Part shown: one piece after another, positions 12,036 to 23,490 of the stretch
Layout: each line of letters starts with the position of its first letter
Position numbering within the stretch: the stretch's first letter is position 1
Source: Malurus cyaneus samueli
Taxonomy: Eukaryota; Chordata; Aves; Passeriformes; Maluridae
Length of the DNA: 64,000 bases
NCBI GenBank assembly: GCA_009741485.1
Contig: CM019216.1
Span: 43,825,032 to 43,889,031 of the forward strand
Direction of reading: 5' to 3'
Position numbers and translations under genes: made by a program
Notes under the pieces: model-generated
The model's database searches: none
Told to the model about the DNA's origin: nothing
Seen by the model: only the letters and a program-made list of their open reading frames with translations

Positions 12036-15000
12036 TTAGCAACCACTAAGACAATACTTGCAACATTCCCAAGTGCCATGGTATCAGTGACCAGCCTGCA
12101 TTGCCTTAGACTTCTTAAAAACCCAGATTACTTGTTCTCTCTGGCTTTTATGCAGTCAAAGGTTTGTTGAGCAGGAGCTAGAGCAGACAGCTGGACACAG
12201 CACTACAACACCACATTTTGCATGTAGGACAGGCAATACATTAGGAAGACTGGGAAGAGCAAAATCTGTAATAACTCTGGTGGCTGAATAATGTGAGGGA
12301 AAAATCCCCACACCCTGAAAGAGAAACTACCCTGTAGTTAACCAAGCAAAATATTAAGAAGCACCAATGGAAAGGATGTGACTTTAATTCTGATCCTGTG
12401 TGTCATTTCAGAATTTTTTTTCTGGGCTAGCAGGGGTGCTTCCTTCCCATTGGGATTTACAGGCTAACCTCTGTAGCAAGATCAATTATTTATCACCAAA
12501 GATAACCAGAGGAGGAAGAGCAGAGCCCTACTCTACTATCCCTGGCTTATTTCACAGCTTTATAGCTAGTGCCAGACAAAAACCATGCACCAGACAGTCA
12601 GGACTCTTTCTCTGATGATGAGGCACCCACTTGGAAAGAGACAAACCAGGCTCCAGTGCCTGCTTGGCAGAAAAGGGGACAAAGCACTCCAGCAGGAAGG
12701 CCTGGCACTCTTCAGTTTATGTTACTGAAATCTCTTTGCCAGAGGCCTCTGCATGACGCCTGTAATGGACAGCTTCTACCAAAATTGGGTCAGCTCTGCT
12801 CACAGCACAGCGGGATCTGTACTCCCAATTATTTATGATTTGCTGTGATATCGGTAACGTATGGTAATTCCCCAACCATCCCATTGCCTCACATTGATCT
12901 CTCAGATGTTGTGAGAGATGATGAAAGCAGCAAGTGAAAGAAAAAGGAAAAGCACAAAACAAGCTCACATTAAATATTCATAAACTTGGTAGTATTACAA
13001 ACAGAAAGTATGAAATAAGCAGTAGTGATTATGCAGTGTCCAAATCATCTATCTACAACGTCCCTCAGAAGTTTTCTCCATAGATTTCTGTTGCTGGAGT
13101 CAAAGTAACCAATAGATTTTTTGCCTGCTTTTGGGCCAGATTTTGTTACTTTCTTGTATCTGAAACATCAGGCTAGTTGGTTGAGAGCATAAGGCTCTAA
13201 CTTTATTTTGCTCTCCATATAAAACTCATAATGAAACCTGCTTCAGTAAAATGTCATCTCTACTGTAAGAATTTTAGATTGCAAAACTAATTATTTTGTC
13301 TGTCCCTTCAGATGCTAAAGATCTTTTGTGGCTTCATAAAAGGAGTGATACATTTTTTAATGCTCTTATAGATTAAGGTATTTTATAGATTTTGCTTATT
13401 TTGATTAAGGTGATTTTGATGGCCATCTTAAGTCTGTTAATCAAAATCATTTTTATTAACTCATGTATAAAGGTTGCTTTTCAATGTAAGAGAGAACCAA
13501 ACAAGGAAATTTATCTGAAGGCTTCCTTTTATATAAAACATTGACACATGCTGACTTTCTTGGATGACCATTTTTCAACTACTTAGATCACAGTGTCCCT
13601 TCTGTCTATACTTCTGTGTTCTAAGAAACTGTGTGTTGCTTATTGTTGTTAAATAGTAATTAATGTAGAAGAATAATGAAATGTACTGGGGATGTTTCAC
13701 AGGTTTAGATATGCCAGAAACTGCTGGATTTTGAATCTCACACCAGTGCTAGGAACAAGATGTTCAATCAGGTTCAAGGGGGAAAAATTTTTTGAACGGC
13801 AATGTTTTTTTCTGAGCCATACAGTCATCTCAACCACAGAAGTCACAGATAATTCAAACTGTTAACTACTTTGCATTAATTTTAATGTTTCCATAAGTAG
13901 CCTTTCCCCTGACATGGAACATCAGTATAGACCAAAGCAAGAATTTCTACGGTGAACTTGTCAGTTTTTGCCATCTGAATGCTCCACTCAGTTTATGGAG
14001 ACTGCACTAGCCTTGCTAGGTTTCTAAGGCACCCTAATTACACAATGTGAGATTGCAGATTCTTCAATTTAAGGCAGCACCAAAATCAAGTGCTGTGTTT
14101 TCACATATTCAGAAGGAATCATGTTGCCAGTATCAAGAGAAATTGAACTGATATCTACTGGGTTTTATCTGCAGCTTTGATGCATAATTTTTCATTTTCT
14201 TTAGAAGGTTTATACAAAGAGAGAACATGCCTAGAGTCCCATAGAGGTTTATTTTGACATTAGGCTTAATAAAGATGGAAGAGCATTAATAAATACATGA
14301 TTTTCTGGTTAACAATAGCTGAATGCATTCACGAGCACAAAGTACATCACATCATGCACACAGCCAATTAACTTGTTAAAATGACTGCAACGTCCTATTT
14401 TTCCATGCATTTGGCACAGCCCAACAGAACATTGCACAAATAAACAGCGCTGCGGCATATACACATGACCTTCAATTACAGTGGTTACCTGTCAATTTTA
14501 TTTGCACTCAGCGGGATTGAGGGTTTGTAAAAAGCATTCATAAAGTTGACAAAGAGCTTTATGTATTTGTTAAGCTTTGCTGAGATCGAGCATTGCTGTT
14601 GGGGTTGCAAAAAATGAAAAGACCTCTTGATTCAGAGTTATGATCATCCCCATTCCTGGTCAAGCTACAAGCTCATACATTTTACTGCAGACACGTTTGG
14701 CTACAGCTTTCAGGGTTGTGTCCAATTATTTCCATATATCCTTATCTTCCAAGGTTAAACATTTGGCAAGTTTTGAATCAAGGTTTGAAGAGAGCTTCTA
14801 TGTCTGGGGTCGAATGTATAACTCTATCCTCTTAGGTTAGAGCCATGCTTTCGTGTGGAATCTGAGTGGAATGTGGCAGCATCAGGGTCGTGGATTCACT
14901 CTCCATATGATGACTTTCTCAGTTAATATGCAAGTTGGGAGCTGAATCACCTTTAATCTCTCCGCTATATCAGGTGCCAAGAGACAAACATTTCCAGAGT

Positions 15001-15205
15001 GTGCTTCAGATCTGGGCTTCTGATTACAGATCAGCTTAAATGAGCAAGTTTCTCAATTTAGCGGCTTCTGCGTACATGCTTATGCTTGTAGGCAGGAAAA
15101 CTCCTCAGTCCTCCAATGAGGCCAAGGAACAGATTGTACAATTTAGTTTGGGCCTGTGAGATTTAAGGCAGGTTTGGGGGGAAAAAAGAGATAGGAAATG
15201 TTTCC
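12036..15205. other. Single-copy DNA between the gap and copy B
   Basis: This 3.2 kb occurs once in the window and runs without a break into copy B. No gene is recognised. Open frames at 12400-12838 are short and mutually overlapping. If copy A is a redundant contig that continues to the left, the bases just upstream of position 1 should match this stretch. It contains a candidate regulatory block at 14230-14620. Confidence 0.7.
14230..14620. promoter_or_regulatory. Candidate conserved noncoding element
   Basis: This stretch is repeat-free and rich in homeodomain-like AATTAA words. It has a palindromic TTAACTTGTTAA near 14370 and clustered TTTGCAT/CATTTG-type words. Its texture differs from the surrounding neutral-looking DNA. 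The call rests on pattern impression only, and a cross-species alignment would decide it. Confidence 0.22.
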
Positions 15206-18200
15206 TATTTTTATTTTTAGTTTGAGATATAGTCATATTCTAAATAAAGGGAGTCATGATATTCAGAAACGGGACAAAGATTCAAATGCATGTCTTCAAG
15301 TCTCCAGCACGTTTGCATAAGCACAAAAATGTCCAGTCTCTGTTAGTTCACTTGTCTTTTTAGGGTAGTGGCAACTATCTTGGAATGAGCACTGATTAAA
15401 AAAAAAAAATAATTTATTATTTGCTGAATACCCAACTCCAAACATATTAGTGTGCTATGAACAATTAGTATTTTTACACCGATTGTGAGCTGCCAGGTTC
15501 CGAAGAGTTGACGAGAATAAGAGGATTGGAAGAAGCTATAATACTCTGTAAAATGACTGAAAATTCTGACTGTATGTGAGGGAAAGGAACAGCTATTTAG
15601 TGTGGGTACAATTTTTTCCGTTGTTTGGAGGGGTTTTTTTAGGAGAAGATATGAAGAAAATAAACTGCAGATCCATGCATTTTTAGAACATGGAAATTGA
15701 AAGTACCACCTTTTAATCTGAGTCACAATGGGGTGATTTTCATGAGGCATTTAAAATTTTGCGAAGTAGGAAAAGCCTTTTTTTCTAAGACATCCACATG
15801 ATTTAGATGTTCAGGGATCTGAAATATTAAATAAGCATTTTTGATATGGAACAGTAGTAGGAGGGAAAGTGCATGGCCCATTTATTTTCCATGGTTTTTC
15901 TTCCTTTACCGTTGAGCATTATTTCTATCCATGATAGGCATAAGAATGCCAAATGCATGAGCCAAGTCAGTGAAAATTGATGCATCTTTAGTGAGTATAC
16001 TTTCTATATTATTATCCTGTGGCTTCACCATCTCTGTGATTTGGTGCTGGGGAACACTTGGGTATTGTTACCTTCTGAAATGAGAGAACTTTTAGGTTCA
16101 GTCCCCATTCAATTTCTTCCTTAACTAGCTTAAAGTACTCAACAAGAAAGCTTGCCCATGCTCTCAGTGTGAGTCACAGGATATTAGAAAACTTTCAATG
16201 TCAATCAATGGAATTATAAGTTTTTGGAGATACATCTTTGAAGATCTGACTGCTTCTGGAATGCACGATTACTTGAGGACAAGAAACACAGCAACATAGC
16301 AATGCCTCTGGGTTTTCCTGATCGCGGTTTTGAAGTGAGAAGAGCTGGTTCTGTATAGCTAAGATGCTGTGGAATTTTCAAGGGGGTGGCTAAGGTTGTC
16401 TCTATTTCTGATTCTATTGTATTACCTTCAGGTATTTCTCATTCCTTCTAGGACAATGCTAGTAATTCTGAAGCCAAGGACCTGACTTTGATCCTAAGGA
16501 CATCATTTAGGATAATTTAGATGTTACTCAACACTGAAAAACAAATTACATCGAATGTTCTATCAATTGCATGAATTTGCATAGTTTTAAATGCTAATCC
16601 ACAGATGCTAAAATAGCAACATCCAAGCTTTTTTTGATGGTATCTTGTGACTTAATGAGGGTGCAGCTGATGCTTGCAGAAGAAGTTCAATAGTATTCAC
16701 ATAGAAATATGTATATATTACGTGTGATGGAATCACACAATACATAGAGCTATAAAAAGAGTGCTTTTTGGGAAGAAAAATACCATTTCTAACTCATTTA
16801 GACACACATTAATCTGCAAGGAGAAAATAGTATTGGGGTTACAAAATGTAAAAGTTGTCTAGAATAGTAAATCAAAATAGGAAAGACAGATACTGAATTT
16901 TTCTTTTTTTGGATTGCAAAGTATAGAGAACTTTGTGATTAAATTTCTGTAAATAATTTGTTTTACAAATAACCATTCATCCAAACATAGTTTTGATATT
17001 TGAAATATTAAAGGTTATTAAACAGACATCACTCTGTCAGACCATTTAGAAAGTAGTTTTCTTGATCTTCATGAAGATACCAACATTACTAATAAAGGAT
17101 GGGAAATGCACCCTTTTCAGACGAGTGATGAAGACACAGAAACCATTTGCAGAGTTTAAGTATACCACATCTTGCAATTGGGTGGCAATTCTCTTTCAGG
17201 AGAAGGAGATTTAGCTTCTCAGTAACAGCCTCAAAATTATAGAAAACCCCACCAACCAGAACGACAAGCATGAATTTCCCCAGGAACCCAGCGTTTTATA
17301 GCAGCATTTCCTATGAGGTCTTCCTGACAGATCCAAGCATGTCAGCTCTCATTATATCCCCTTGAGAGCAAAACGTTCACACTTGCAGCTCCTGATTTGC
17401 AAAGGCTCCAGGAGGCAGAGGCTTGATCAGGAAAGTTTTTGGAGTGCTCACTGCCCTGTCTTTGCTGCGAACTTCTGCAGTGATAGGGATATTTTGGGAG
17501 GGGAACAACACCACTAGACCTTGCTGTGGATTGGTTGGCTGCTTATTCCTTAAAGATCTGGTTTTACAAATGGTCAAGGAAAAGAAATTCCCAGATTTCT
17601 AGCAAAGTCCTATTGGTGCCCTTTTAACTGGTCAGACTTGCAGTCAGGATTTTGATTATCCCTTACAATTTGAACAATGGAAAACAGGATAAATTCTGTA
17701 TTTCCATATCTCCTCTAATAAGCTTTGTCTTTTAAGTACCTCCTCTAGGATATACACACAATTTAGAAAAAAACAATGCTTTATTCATGTTGGCAATAAG
17801 ATACAGCATGACTGTACACATACCAATTGAGTAGTAGCTGTGCATTTTTAATTATTTTATTCCTTCACATACCTACGATTGTTCCTACAAGTGTCTCAAA
17901 GCGGTGCACTAGGCTTTTTTATACAGTTTTTAATGGAGAACATTTAAAGAGTTTTCACAAAGTGAATGAAGCTGTGATAATCAGCACAGCTGGTGAGCCA
18001 ATAAGAGACTACAAGGAAGACTTCCAGGAGGATAATTTCTAGGAATGTATTTTACTTACGAGGGCCCAAAGATTAACCAGTTAAGATCCTTGCTCCAGTT
18101 CATATATGCAAAACATATATGGACAATAACACAGGATTGATTTTGCAGGATGAAATGCATTTTTGCTTTTGAGAAAGAAATTTCTGGCAAGTTATCTACC

Positions 18201-18240
18201 AAAAATCAAATCCATGTAGTCACAAGTAAGAAAGGCAAAA

Positions 18241-18480
18241 AAAGCTGTACTTACCTGAAAGAACTGGGGTATACAGGAATTTTGAGCACATCTTTAGCAT
18301 TGTGACTCAGAATCTAGAGAACTAACTAGTGGTAGCCATACTCTCACCCGAGACTGGGATGTATTTTGCCTGATGAGGATTATGGCATAGCAGTCCCAGT
18401 GTCCTAATTTCAGTCAATTCTAGTAGTGCTCTCTAAATCCCGTTACCTCAGTCCCATCAGTAACAAGTTACAGGGGAATT
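18241..18480. repeat. Foldback insertion: forward, reverse, forward copies of the same ~130 bp
   Basis: Copy A has one ordinary pass through this sequence at about 3050-3225. Copy B has a degraded forward pass (about 18241-18362), then a degraded reverse-complement pass (about 18363-18467), then returns to the forward strand at about 18468 with ACAGGGGAATTTGAGGAGC. The reverse pass is recognisable from CTGATGAGGATTATGGCATAGCAGTC-like sequence (18369-18394), the complement of the downstream forward segment, and from TGCTCTCTAAAT (18428-18439), the complement of copy A's ATTTAGAGGAGCA. Forward-reverse-forward order with high indel noise is what an unsplit hairpin-adapter long read produces. A true inverted repeat would not be expected to carry this noise only here. 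Confidence 0.8.
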
Positions 18481-18971
18481 TGAGGAGCTTAGTCATATTG
18501 TGACCTCAGAAAATCTAGAGAACTAAACTGTAGGTGACTGCTTATGCCAATTAAATCCTCATCAGTGAGACCTCAGGATGCCTTTTTCTGGCTCCCTGTT
18601 GAGAAACTGAATAAAGCAAGATATGCTTCCAGGGAGAAGGTTCCAGTTTTTTTACAGTGAATACAAGAGTTTCACAGGTATTTATCCTCCATAAGTATAC
18701 ACATAACTTTTTATCAATGTTTGGGATCAGGTTCAAAGACTATTCTGTCCTGAAGTGGACTCCAGCTTGCCCAAAACCATTGTGCAATTTTGTGTTTTCA
18801 GGGGATGATATTTGTTTACAGCTTTCACATTTGCTTTCAGGTCTACTTGCCAGTTATTCATTACTGTAGGAGCTGCTGCATCCTGAAACTCACGGATGAA
18901 GGATGTTTGTATGACCTGCCAGAGTTTAAAGTCACCTGTCTTTAATCTTTTTCCCACCAAGAGTAGAAGTC

Positions 18972-19277
18972 TTGATTTCAGTAGATGGGTCGGAACCTCA
19001 GGAAATCAAATTTCTTATTGAAAGGCCTGTTGCAATGTGCACAATTCAAAAAGCTATTGTCATCCAGAAAGAGAAGTTTCCTGTCTCAGAAACCTCTTGC
19101 TGCAGAGTTTCAGAGATGTTTTTTGGAGAAGCTGATCCATTTGCAGAAAAATGGAAAGCAATTGTGGATATTGAGAGATTCAAAACAGCCATACCTTTGA
19201 GAGCAAGATTAGTGCTTTCTATCGTGATACAAACAGGAGCTTTGGAGACACTGCACTGTGGGAGCAATGTTCTCTGA
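18972..19277 (+). other. Open frame of 101 codons intact in copy B, frameshifted in copy A
   Basis: Copy B encodes an uninterrupted, ordinary-composition peptide containing EPQEIKFLIERPVAMCTIQK and, later, FFGEADPFAEKWKAIVDIER. In copy A (about 3636-3930) the first part agrees (EPQEIKFLIERPV) but indels between 3680 and 3775 destroy the frame. I recognise no family. Antisense frames of similar length overlap it, which weakens the coding case. If real it would be a last exon or a pseudogene piece; no splice site is decisive. Confidence 0.15.
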
Positions 19278-20959
19278 CTGCAGAGTGAACATTCATGGAT
19301 ACACTGAGCTGTATCAACCCCTTAGAAATAAGCAGATTTTTTTTTTGGCTAGGCCTTTTTCCTGGGAGCATGCAAATGTTTTTCTAGATTTTATTGTTTT
19401 TTTCTGCCTTATATTGTAAGCAAAGTGAAAACTAACAAGGACTGAAAAAACCCATGCTGCAGATGCTTTTAATTGTACTGTGAAGAGTTCTTGGTTCATT
19501 CTCTGGGACCACAGCTGAGCAATGTGCTTATCCTGCCTTTTTCCAAGGATATGAACAGCCTCATTTGCAAACCAATGCTTTAAGGCATGAGCTAGGATCT
19601 GCTCAACTGGCTGTCTGGATCATTTCTGTCTTTCAACCAGCATCGTCTGGATCTCACCAATTCATTCTCAGCCAGATGCTCTTCTCAGGAGCATTTTCCT
19701 CTAGGCAATGCAACATCTTTGTGATGGCTCTGGTTACATCTGCAGACAATGAGATAAACTTGGGTGTCATCTGAAAAGCCTGTGGCAGCTTAGCCCCTCT
19801 CTGGAGTTTCTGGAAGTGTTGGAAAGGGTGTGGGAAAGGATTTATAGTCCTGTGGTAAGACTGCAGGTGCAGGATTATTGGGAAAAAAAGCAAATCATGT
19901 TACCAGTTGTTCTGGGTCCTAAGAAACCAGGTTTTGTGTCTGCAAGGTTAATAAAGAATATTTCACTTATCATTGAAGGAGGAGGGAGATAAATAATTCC
20001 TTGGCCTTGTCTGAATTAAAAATCCTTGCAAATTAATACAGCTCACCAGCTGGATTATTAACACTAGGAAATGGTAACATGGTGCAAATATAAAACTCTC
20101 TGCATAAAAGACACAGAATTAAGAATATTGTTTCTTCCTGCAATACTTTTGGCTTTGTGTATTTTACATTTAATTTTACTAGTGCAAAGGATATTACTGA
20201 AAGAACAGTCTTAGTTGATAATTTTCTTGTTTGGCAGAGCTGATATATCAAAAGTTAATGCACTAAATTTACATTTTTCAAGACTGATTATTTCTTACCC
20301 CAATCTCTCATTCCTTGTTCTTAACCCCTTTAAAAGAAATGATATAAAATAGGACTTCTTTTTGACAATTTTAGCCAGAAAACCTTACTTTTCCTGCTGA
20401 TTTTCATGCTCTACAAGCTTTGCCATCATAAACCACTTTGCATGATTAAGGAGTATTATATTAGATGAGGCAATTTAAGTGTATCCCATTTCACTTGGTG
20501 AAACTAAGCAGCTTTGCATTATAACTAAGTTGAGCTAATGAGAATACGTCTAAAGCATGTGTTACCTGAAACTGAAGTTAGCTAGTCATTCAATACTGCA
20601 ACCTGTGGGTTTGCAAAACGATAGCAGGAATCCTGCTGTGAGGGAGATAGGAAAATTATTATAATCTGCATTCCTAAATTGAATGAGTATTTTTCTCAGC
20701 AGAGGCCTCTTGACTGCAAAGAGTCTGAAATTACATCACTGCTGTTTAAAATGGCCTTTTTTTTTCCAAGTAAGTTAAAATGCCATTTTCTTAAATCAAA
20801 TATTTTTAAAAAATCTTACATGAAGTAAATTATTGAGAGACATAAAGTCATAAATCCTTTAATATCTCTTGTAAAAAAACTGTTTGATATTCATGTTTTT
20901 ATAGAAGGGACAAAGTGTGTTGAATTCATGGGTTTATGTCTTTAATTATTTAATTATTA

Positions 20960-21060
20960 ATTTTTAAGCATATTCATAATTTCTTCATCAATTTATACTT
21001 AAAATAATTGCATGTTAAGAGTTTTTTTTGTTTTTTTTTGTTTTTGTTTTGTTTTTTTTT
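20960..21060. repeat. AT-rich patch that fails to match copy A, ending in poly-T
   Basis: Copy B counterpart of 5621-5725. The sequence before the shared poly-T stretch is clearly different from copy A, with only scattered similarity such as TGCAT near the end. Confidence 0.75.
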
Positions 21061-21745
21061 AATTTGTAGAGGAGAAAATAGTATAAAAGATATTAGAATC
21101 AGCTAACAGATGTGATGCATAACATACTACCGAGGTAAACTCATATGCAAAGTTTCCAGAAGAGATTATACAAAAGTGAGCAAAAGACCAAGAGCTTACA
21201 AGAAGACACAGGGGATAAACATCTACAACAAGAGTAGCATGATAAACATAACTTAATTTATGAGAATTCTTTATCTCATTAATGCTAAAAATGATCCCCT
21301 CCCCCCCCAAAAAATAAACAAAAAAAAAAAAAACAAAAAAACCCAACGCCCTGGGAATAAGGATTAAGGTCACTGTAGCTGTTTGAGCAATCGTGTTCTA
21401 TGTGTAAAAGCAATAATACTGTAAATACTTTTCATTATATCCTGTCTAAGAATTTAAAATGGAAGAATGTCTCAGCTTATCCTCTTCAAATTCTCTGTCC
21501 TTTAAGTGGTGACCAGTGAAAACATTTACTACAAAGGATGTCTGTGCTCCACATCTGGAGTCTGTGGGGCCTTGACTTTGCAACACTTGGCATTGTGCAT
21601 GTTCCTAAGCTGAACAAACCAGGAATAATTCTCTTACCCAGACTGTGGGTGACCCTGTCTCTGCATCCCAAAAAGAGATGTTTTCTAAGCTCTTTCCTGG
21701 AAATTGCCACTTTGCCATGCTGCTCCCCGAAATCTACTGAATCAC

Positions 21746-21832
21746 TGGATGGATGGATGATGGATGGATGATGGATGGATGGGATGGATGGATGGATGGA
21801 TGGATGGATGGATGGATGGATGGATGGATGGG
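21746..21832. repeat. Microsatellite (TGGA)n, interrupted
   Basis: This is the copy B counterpart of the TGGA array. Its first ~35 bases contain two ATGATGG and one GGGATGG interruption and its end has GGGG, whereas copy A is perfect. The difference could be allelic or a base-calling artefact. Confidence 0.97.
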
Positions 21833-22360
21833 GAAGCAGGGTAAAATTAGGCCTAAATAATTGGGCTGCTATAGATATATTTAACTTTACATTTTCTGAT
21901 AAGACATAATGGTTGAGAGGAAGATGAGGTTACTCCTATGTGAAAGGTGGTTCTCAGGAGAGCCAACGAGACAGGCAAAGGTGATGACAAGGGTATAGAC
22001 ACGTCTTAAACACAACCTGTTCTTCTTATGGGAACTAATGCTGACTTTCAGTCTCGTTGCTTTAGATTAGGATTCACAACTCTGACCTACTTCTGTAGTG
22101 GTGGATGGATCACTTCTGGGGCTTTTTCATCACAAAGTGTATTTGACAGAAGATATTTTTCTTTCCGCACATTAACTCAATTTCCTAGGATATGGAAGGG
22201 CAGAATTCAGTCTTTCTCATGTTGGGGGACTATCCTTCCAACCTCTGGGAGGAAGTTTCAGCCTCTGGGATACAGTCTGTATGCTGCAGGCTTGGCATAA
22301 AACCTCCAGGATCAGATTTAAATCTCAAGTTATACCAAATGTTCATTCATAAGACATCTT

Positions 22361-22362
<2 letters not shown>

Positions 22363-22395
<33 letters not shown>
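22363..22395. repeat. Poly-T tract, 33 T (copy B)
   Basis: Counterpart of the tract at 7028-7060. It has identical length, which would be unusual for two independently evolving long homopolymers and supports a very recent or artefactual duplication. Confidence 0.98.
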
Positions 22396-22396
<1 letters not shown>

Positions 22397-22914
22397 TTGT
22401 TTTTTTTCTTTCTTCATTAATATACAATGTTTCTTCTGACCTAATAAGCTAGGTACTCTATTTGTATAACCATCATTTATTCACTTACATCAGGGTAATT
22501 TCTTACTTTTGTTAACTAAGCTTTTGCCTTGTGTATAAATCTAGCTGCATGTTTGATAAATTCAGTCAGTAACAAAAATTAACCGTGGAAAATTTGGACA
22601 GGTGGAACTCTACTGGTTTTGCCGCCAGTCAGATAATTTAGCTTATTCTTTTTGATTTGAACGGTTTAAATGGAGATATCCATTACCTGCCAAAGACAGT
22701 TTATTCTCCAGTCTCTCATATAATGCTTGCAACATTTTTTGTGGCATTAACTACAAAATCCAAAAAAAAAAATGAAGCAGAAAGCAAATTTTTTTGCATA
22801 TTTTTCCATCCAAATTTATATACTGGCATTAATGAATGTATGAGTGGTAGCAATACTGTAATCATAGTGAAAGATACGGAAGATCCTTAACATCACGAAG
22901 TTCAACAAGTCCAG

Positions 22915-23490
22915 GTAAAGTTGCACCTAAGCTGGGACAATCCCAGGTTTGAGTACTAGGAGACGAACTCATTGAGAGCAGCCCTGCAGAGAAGGACTTG
23001 GGGATTCTCATGGAGGAAAAGCTGAACATGAGCCATAAGTGTGCTCTCACAACACAGAAGGCCAAACTCATCCTGGGCTGCTTCAAAAGAGAAATGTCCA
23101 GCAGGCTGAGGGAGGTGATTCTGCTCCTCAACTCTGCCTTTGGGAGGTCTCACCAGAGTGTTGCATCCATATCTGGAGTCCTCAGCACAAGAAAGATATG
23201 GACCTGTTGGAGCAGGTCAAGAGGAGAGCCGCCAAAGGTGATAGAGGGATGGAGCACCTCTTCTGTGAAGACAGACTAAGAGAACTTGTGTGTTCAGCCT
23301 AGAGAAGAGAAATCTTCTGGGAGACCTCATAGCAGCCTTCCAGTGCCTTAAGAAGGTTTATAAAAAGGAGGGAAAAGGACTTTTTATATTGGCAGAGAGT
23401 GACAGGACAAGGGGCAACGGCTTTAACCTGAAAGAGGAAAGGTTTAGGTGTTGGGAAGAAATTTGTTGTTCAGAGAGCAGTGGCACAGGT
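22915..23490 (+). mobile_element. CR1 LINE fragment, copy B, longer version
   Basis: This is the same insertion as in copy A but with its left 200 bp present. That part reads as the conserved CR1 segment: [20 protein letters not shown] (about 23013-23072), then [20 protein letters not shown] up to about 23132. The downstream part carries FSLEKRNLLGDLIAAFQCLK and SDRTRGNGFNLKEERFRCW. In full-length CR1 elements this region follows the reverse transcriptase domain of ORF2. The fragment lacks the RT and endonuclease domains and the 3' terminal repeats, and has frame breaks and stop codons, so it is inactive. Because this copy is more complete, it represents the ancestral state, and copy A the deleted one. 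Confidence 0.94.
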
